The notes below the pieces were generated by a model, which saw nothing but the letters and a program-made list of their open reading frames with translations, was not told the origin of the DNA and ran no database searches. From Mytilisepta virgata (lineage: Eukaryota; Mollusca; Bivalvia; Mytilida; Mytilidae), in contig CM051514.1 in the NCBI GenBank assembly GCA_028015205.1, positions 34,364,150 to 34,428,149 of the forward strand: DNA of 64,000 nt. Direction: 5' to 3'. Positions within the stretch are counted from its first letter, which is position 1; the number at the start of each line of letters is the position of its first letter. The position numbers and the translations under genes are program-made. Positions 59,561 through 64,000 of this stretch are shown piece by piece.

Positions 59561-60002
59561 ATATAAAAAATTCACCAAAGAATTCACATGAGAAGATTTT
59601 TTTATATCAGCCAATCAGAAACAAGAAATGTCCATGGCTGCCATATTTGTAGTCCAATCGGGACGAAATGAGGAAAATTTATAAAGAACCTCCAATATAT
59701 GCTTTCTGTCAAGTTTTGTTCCATTTGGCCAAGCAGTTTCAGAGGAGAATATATTTGAAAACTCAGCCGATCAGAAACAACAATCGCCCATGGCGGCATG
59801 TTTTTTCCCCGATCAAGATGAAATGAGGAAAATTTGCTCACAAACACCATTTCTGCAAAGTTTAGTTCCAATTGGCCCAGTGGTTTCAGAGGAGAGGATC
59901 TTTAAAGGAAAAGTTTACACTTCACGACGGATGACAACAGAAGAAGGACGCCAAGTGATGGCAAAAGCTCACATGGCCTTTTAGGCCAGGTGAGCTAATA
60001 AA
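59560..60002. mobile_element. Family A repeat, 3' part
   Basis: CCAATCAGAAACAAG, CCAAGCAGTTTCAGAGGAGA and CCAGTGGTTTCAGAGGAGAG precede GGCCAGGTGAGCTAATAAA. The left border is unclear. Confidence 0.65.
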
Positions 60003-60413
60003 AAGTAGTCAGATAGAGCTATACATGATATTCCTCATCAGTAGTTTCCTGGACTTTCACAATTTTATCAGTGAGAAATTTAGCCATTATAAATTTCATA
60101 CTAGTATCAATAAAGACTTAGTCCATCAAAATTAAAGAATTTTCTATTTCATATGTTTTTCTATGTTAAATACTAACTTATTGTATATAAATTTTATTTT
60201 ATTTAAAAAATGTAAAGAAACTGCTATTCAAAATTAATATAATTTTCATGCTTTCATTTCTTATTACATTAAGACTCAGTTTTAAACTTATCATTGGAAA
60301 ATACACTTTTACATGCCAAATTTATTATTTTTTTATGATCTCCTACTTGTAAACACATAATAATGAAACAGCCTTTTACAAATAACTATGTAAAAAACAA
60401 TATGTATTCTTAC

Positions 60414-60556
60414 TGAAAAACTCCTACACCTATCTTTACAAGTCCAGACTTAGGGTTTTTCCCTAGTATTCCAAATCCATCAATGACATCTAACACAGAT
60501 TTATACAGACGATCTGCTAAGATAGGAAATTTTATCTCTATGATTTCTTCTAGTTT
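60414..60556 (-). CDS. Exon 3: helical N-terminal region
   Basis: 143 bases, phase 0 in and 2 out, from KLEEIIEIKFP to KIGVGVF. Donor GTAAGA, acceptor TTTTTAG. No cysteine. Continues the helical segment of exon 2; the Gly-rich stretch GFGILGKNPKSG probably breaks the helix. Confidence 0.75.
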
Positions 60557-60724
60557 CTAAAAAACAAAACAAAAAATTTCCCATACGTTAATACTTTTCC
60601 TCGAAAATTAAATAAAAATTGGATTTTTCAACATAATTAGCATTCTCCACTCATGAACGGAAAACAGAAAACTTGAAAATTTACATTATATTATTTTTGA
60701 CGTCTGAAGCATATAAAAGAAGAA

Positions 60725-61372
60725 TGTGTCTGAGGACACAAATGCCCCTGCCAAAGCTGGCTTATAATAGTTGAAAATACCTTTTGAGAGCATTTGATGT
60801 CACTGCTAGTTTTAAAGATTTCTATTGTTCTAGTCTTAGGTATTTGCAATTTTCCAAGTTAAAAAGGGGCATATCTATAGAACGTTAATCAACTTACTGC
60901 CCAAATTTGAACTCTGTTTGTGTGTTGTGGTTCTTAGCCTTGTGTACGAGTTTCATAAAATTTGGATAAGGCAAACTTAAGTTAGAGTAAAGAAATTAAA
61001 AGAATTTGCAATTTTCCAAATTATAAAGGGGCACAACTCTAGAACTCTGTGTGCTTTTTGTGCCAACTTGTGGTTCTTAGCATTGTGCATGAGTTTCATA
61101 AAATTTGGATGAGGCAAACTTTATTAAGAGTGGGGAAATGAAAAAATTTGCAATGTTCCAAGTTATAAAGGGGCATAACTCTAGAACAGTGACTCACTGC
61201 CAAAATTATTACTCTGTCTGCATGTTGTGATTCTTAGCATTTTGTACAAGTTTCATAAAATTTGGATGAGGCAAACTAAAGTTAGAGTGCGGAAACCAAA
61301 ATTGGACGGAGGAAGGATTGTCATGGGTAACACATAATATCCCCTTCACCTGGCAGGGTGGGAGCATAAAAA
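60725..61372. repeat. Family H repeat, ~150-bp units
   Basis: Three units with AAGGGGCATAACTCTAGAAC and TTTCATAAAATTTGGATGAGG; starts with GGACACAAATGCCCC and ends CCTGGCAGGGTGGGAGCAT. Confidence 0.75.
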
Positions 61373-61493
61373 CAGAGATCATATTGATGACATTGTATTA
61401 TGGTAATTGTGCAATTTCATTTTCCTTTTTTGTTTCTTCTCAATCAGAAGATTTTAGACACCATTGTATTCGAATGTCTTAAAAACAACTTAC

Positions 61494-61652
61494 GTTGTAA
61501 AATGTCATGACATCAGTTTTGATATCATTGAATAATGTCTGCACTTTTTGCACAAGATTTTTCACTGATTTCATGAATGGTGGTAAGAGGGATTCGTCAA
61601 ACTGTCCTAATGTCTTGACTGCATTAATTGCCTTTGATCTTAGATCAGCAAC
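61494..61652 (-). CDS. Exon 2: helical N-terminal region
   Basis: 159 bases, 53 codons, frame 0 to 0, running from VADLRSKAI to VMTFYN. Amphipathic, Lys-rich and without cysteine; likely helical. Acceptor TTTCAG and donor GTAAGT are both strong. No family recognised. Confidence 0.75.
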
Positions 61653-62046
61653 CTGAAATGAATACATAAATGGATCATAAATACTTAACTAACTAATATT
61701 AATACAATATTAGGCAGGTATTGAACTGACTTTTTGAAAACACTAGTAATAAATATAAATTTCTGCTAACGATACAAACCAAAATCATGGTAAATTTAAT
61801 ATAGGTTAGAACCTATGTACCATAATAACTGTAATTATTGGACGCCCTAATTTTTCTACACTTTCAAAATTGTCAAAGATACGATCGTTGTTATCACATG
61901 GTGACTGTCAGTAACTTAAACTTCTTAGATAAGTTAATTACTTTCAGTCCTTATCGAGTGTTAGTTTGTCTTTCTAAACCATTTAAACAATCTGTCTTAA
62001 TAAATTTAATTGAAACGAGATAGATTTTGAAGTAAATTTTTCCTAC

Positions 62047-62097
62047 CTGGAAGTTAATTACTTTTGTGAAGAAATCCAAAACAAAAAGTTCACGTTC
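62047..62097 (-). CDS. Exon 1 seen: helical N-terminal region
   Basis: 51 bases, frame 0 in and out, 17 residues (ERELFV...VINFQ). Acceptor is CTCTCAG, donor GTAGGA. The only frame without a stop is the one that continues into exon 2. Upstream exons must lie further right, but I found none in the window that fits. Confidence 0.6.
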
Positions 62098-64000
62098 CTG
62101 AGAGGAATAAATTTAACAGATCCAAAATTGCTTAAACGCTACAATTCAACATTATAAAACTGCGGACAAAATATAAAATCATTCCCCTCAGTAGAAGCCA
62201 AAAAAACTTTGACGAAAGTTTCCTACTCAAGGTCTTTCGGACAACGGACAGAGGGAGGGAGTCGAACGGTTACTAGACTTGCATTTGCTGTTGCCGACGC
62301 AGGTAAAAATGAAATAACAATACCGCAAGTATGACCTTTTACTTCAATTGCCTATTTGCTTAAAGTATATGGACCAGGTCTATGTTATGAAGTCAGAAAT
62401 TTTTTTTTCACAGTTTTCCAATTTTCCTAAAAAATAGGTGAATTTAAGTGTCAAAAAATTAAAGTAATTGTAAATACTATAAGATATAGTCGAAAAAAGC
62501 TGATCAAATATTGTTTAGAGTAATAAAAAGTCAAATGATCAGCGCTTATTATCCACAGTATCTATTTATATTGGATTCTTTACGCACATTATGCAATACA
62601 AAGATCCTTCATGATCAAGTCTAAAAATAAGGTATTTTGACAGGAGAGTCCACTTAAAACTGAATTTATATATATTTGATTGGGTTATAAATAAATATGA
62701 ATATTTGGCAGAACAAGTAAGCAATAGAGGTAAGTAACTAGGTCTTCTTTTCCATTCAGTTATTAAAGATAAAGGAGTAATTCTTGACAAAAGAATGGAA
62801 ACTATTTGCAAATTGTAAAACAATGTCAAAATGTGTTAATTTTTACAACTTTTTTCTGCCTTTGAGCTCATAAAAGTTGTGAAGGGTGCTCGTATTTGCA
62901 GTAAACAAAGTTTTAAAAATTTAAAGGTAATTCTTCAGAAAATGTACAAAATTTTAATAACCAGTGGTAACAGTTCTTTACGATCGATGGCAACGGATCC
63001 TTTAAGATTTTTGACCCTGCTTAGCTTATCAGTAGAACATTCATATGACCAGTTTGGAACAAAGGACTTTCCCAGAATAACTGAAATTCACTCTGATCAT
63101 ATACATACATGGGTGAAAGTGAAATGTGTTGAAAATCCTGAAAACTAATGCCGGGGGTCTTGGAGGGCTGCTGCAAAAGGAGATTTGAGGTTACCATCAA
63201 AATTAACAGTAACTGCAAAGTTGTATTTTACTTTAGAGTTTGGGTGCATTTCATGTTGGTTGTCTCTTCACTGTGAAACCGCAAACTCTTTTTCCCCGAG
63301 CTGCCATATTTTATAGTTCTATTGCAAATAATGCAATAACAGCACCCGGGAATGTCTGCCTTTGAGCACCATTCTCCCCATTCCCGTCCTCAACTGTGTT
63401 TTTCATTCAACCAGTCCCATCACCATCAGTTTTTCTGGCCTGTATCAATGTGTTTGCTATTAGGGCAGTTTTCAGTTAAGAAACGCATGTTGTGTACAAC
63501 TTCCGGTTTGTCGTAAATGGGTTGAGTTATCTCCTGTTGAATGTCATAAATGTATGAAATACAACGATATTAGGTTTTTGTCACTAAATCTCATGTAAAA
63601 ATAAAACGTGTTTACATAATTTCACTTCAAATAGAATTATTGTTCTTTCTCAAGTTAAAAACCTGGATGAAATTTTTTTTTCTCAAAAGAATAACCACTA
63701 AAATTTCGATACTACTTTTTAGTTCATTAAACAATAACAAATACGAACAAAATTCTGTTCTGCATTTGCTAAAATGCAGAACAAAGTATGTTAACTCAAC
63801 AAAGTTTGACTTTGTTTTACATTTTGCAAATAGTTTCTATTCTTTTGTCAAGAATTATTGCTTTATCGCTAATAGCTGAACAGAAAAGTAGTTACTTACC
63901 TCTGTTATTTACTTGTTCTGCCAGCTATACTGATTTATTTACAACCCAATTAAACAGATATAAAATACAGTTTGCAGAAGATGCTCTGGTAAAGATACAT
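62098..64000. other. Right end, no exon that joins
   Basis: Upstream exons of the big gene were expected here; none fits the phase of exon 1. Short repeats shared with 54824-55090 occur at 61848-61900 and 62309-62400. Confidence 0.5.

Larger units (their letters stand above)
273..62097 (-). other. Gene span: large modular LECT2/M23 + vWA + repeated Cys-module protein (38 exons, both ends open)
   Basis: Thirty-eight exons, each flanked by AG acceptor and GT donor on the minus strand, join in one frame for about 2,048 codons; each exon length fits the phase left by its neighbour. Order from the N-terminal side: helical region, LECT2-like M23 domain, acidic linker, X0 with SAP-like tail, then five Y-W-Z-(vWA)-X cassettes. 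vWA domains are present in cassettes 1 and 3 only. The many conserved cysteines and the vWA and M23 domains suggest a secreted or extracellular-matrix protein; this is inference, as the signal peptide would be upstream of the window. The 3' end continues below position 273, where exon 38 ends in a good GTAAGT donor. A role in immunity, clotting or matrix is possible but the sequence does not decide. The exon chain is the main support; no transcript was available. Confidence 0.85.

Noticed and set aside
62879..63148. 89-codon plus-strand open frame (includes MATDPLRFLTLLSLS)
   Set aside because: No splice context, domain or start context that sets it apart from chance.
63900..63924. Possible exon upstream of exon 1 (good GTAAGT donor, AG acceptor)
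   Set aside because: In the only phase that continues into exon 1 it contains a TAA stop.

Overview
The window is eukaryotic: AT-rich, almost all intron and repeat, with short exons bounded by GT/AG splice sites. The repeat families (interspersed units headed by GCTCACCTG, GAGCAAAGCTCAC or GTGTCGCCTGCGG and ending in ACGGACGG-rich tracts), the LECT2-like M23 domain and the vWA multi-module protein point to a bivalve mollusc. That is an inference, and I do not name a species.

One large gene on the minus strand fills the window. I could join 38 exons between 62097 (most 5') and 273 (most 3'). Every splice phase matches, giving about 6,145 coding bases (about 2,048 codons) with no stop. Both ends run outside the window: no start codon, signal peptide or stop codon is seen. 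From the N-terminal side the protein has: a helical region of about 250 residues (exons 1-6); a LECT2/M23-like domain (exons 7-9) that keeps the HVH motif and the Asp but has Ser where the first zinc-ligand His is expected; an acidic Pro/Asp linker (exon 10); an X module with a SAP-like tail (exons 12-13); then five cassettes built from small modules I call Y (six-Cys), W (short link), Z (three-Cys), optional vWA, and X (one-Cys). The cassettes are Y1-W1-Z1-vWA1-X1, Y2-W2-Z2-X2, Y3-W3-Z3-vWA2-X3, Y4-W4-Z4-X4 plus an extra exon, and Y5-W5-Z5-X5. Both vWA domains have a complete MIDAS. I recognise no named family for Y, W, Z or X. The cassette and all its module borders are phase-consistent, which suits growth by tandem duplication and exon shuffling.

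A small two-exon gene on the plus strand (15969-16048 and 19101-19393) sits inside the 6.5-kb intron between exons 20 and 21 of the big gene. It encodes a helical protein of about 115 residues that I cannot identify.

The introns hold many mobile elements and repeats: a 119-bp, ten-copy tandem array made from the 5' half of exon 14 with its splice acceptor; a TA-flanked MITE whose empty site is present next door; a SINE-like insertion with a 12-bp target duplication; a hAT-like remnant; long foldback elements at 37597-38510 and 46035-48022; a 2-kb repeated block (39160-41815 and 54440-56455); and several families of non-autonomous elements with inverted ends and internal tandem repeats. Several insertions lie within 8-50 bp of splice sites of the big gene.

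Layout: 1-14300 cassettes 3-5; 14300-20840 intron with the nested gene; 20841-26304 cassettes 1-2; 26212-31500 tandem array and repeats; 31525-37539 X0 module; 42326-49417 linker and M23 domain; 50747-62097 N-terminal helical exons; 62098-64000 no exon that I can join.
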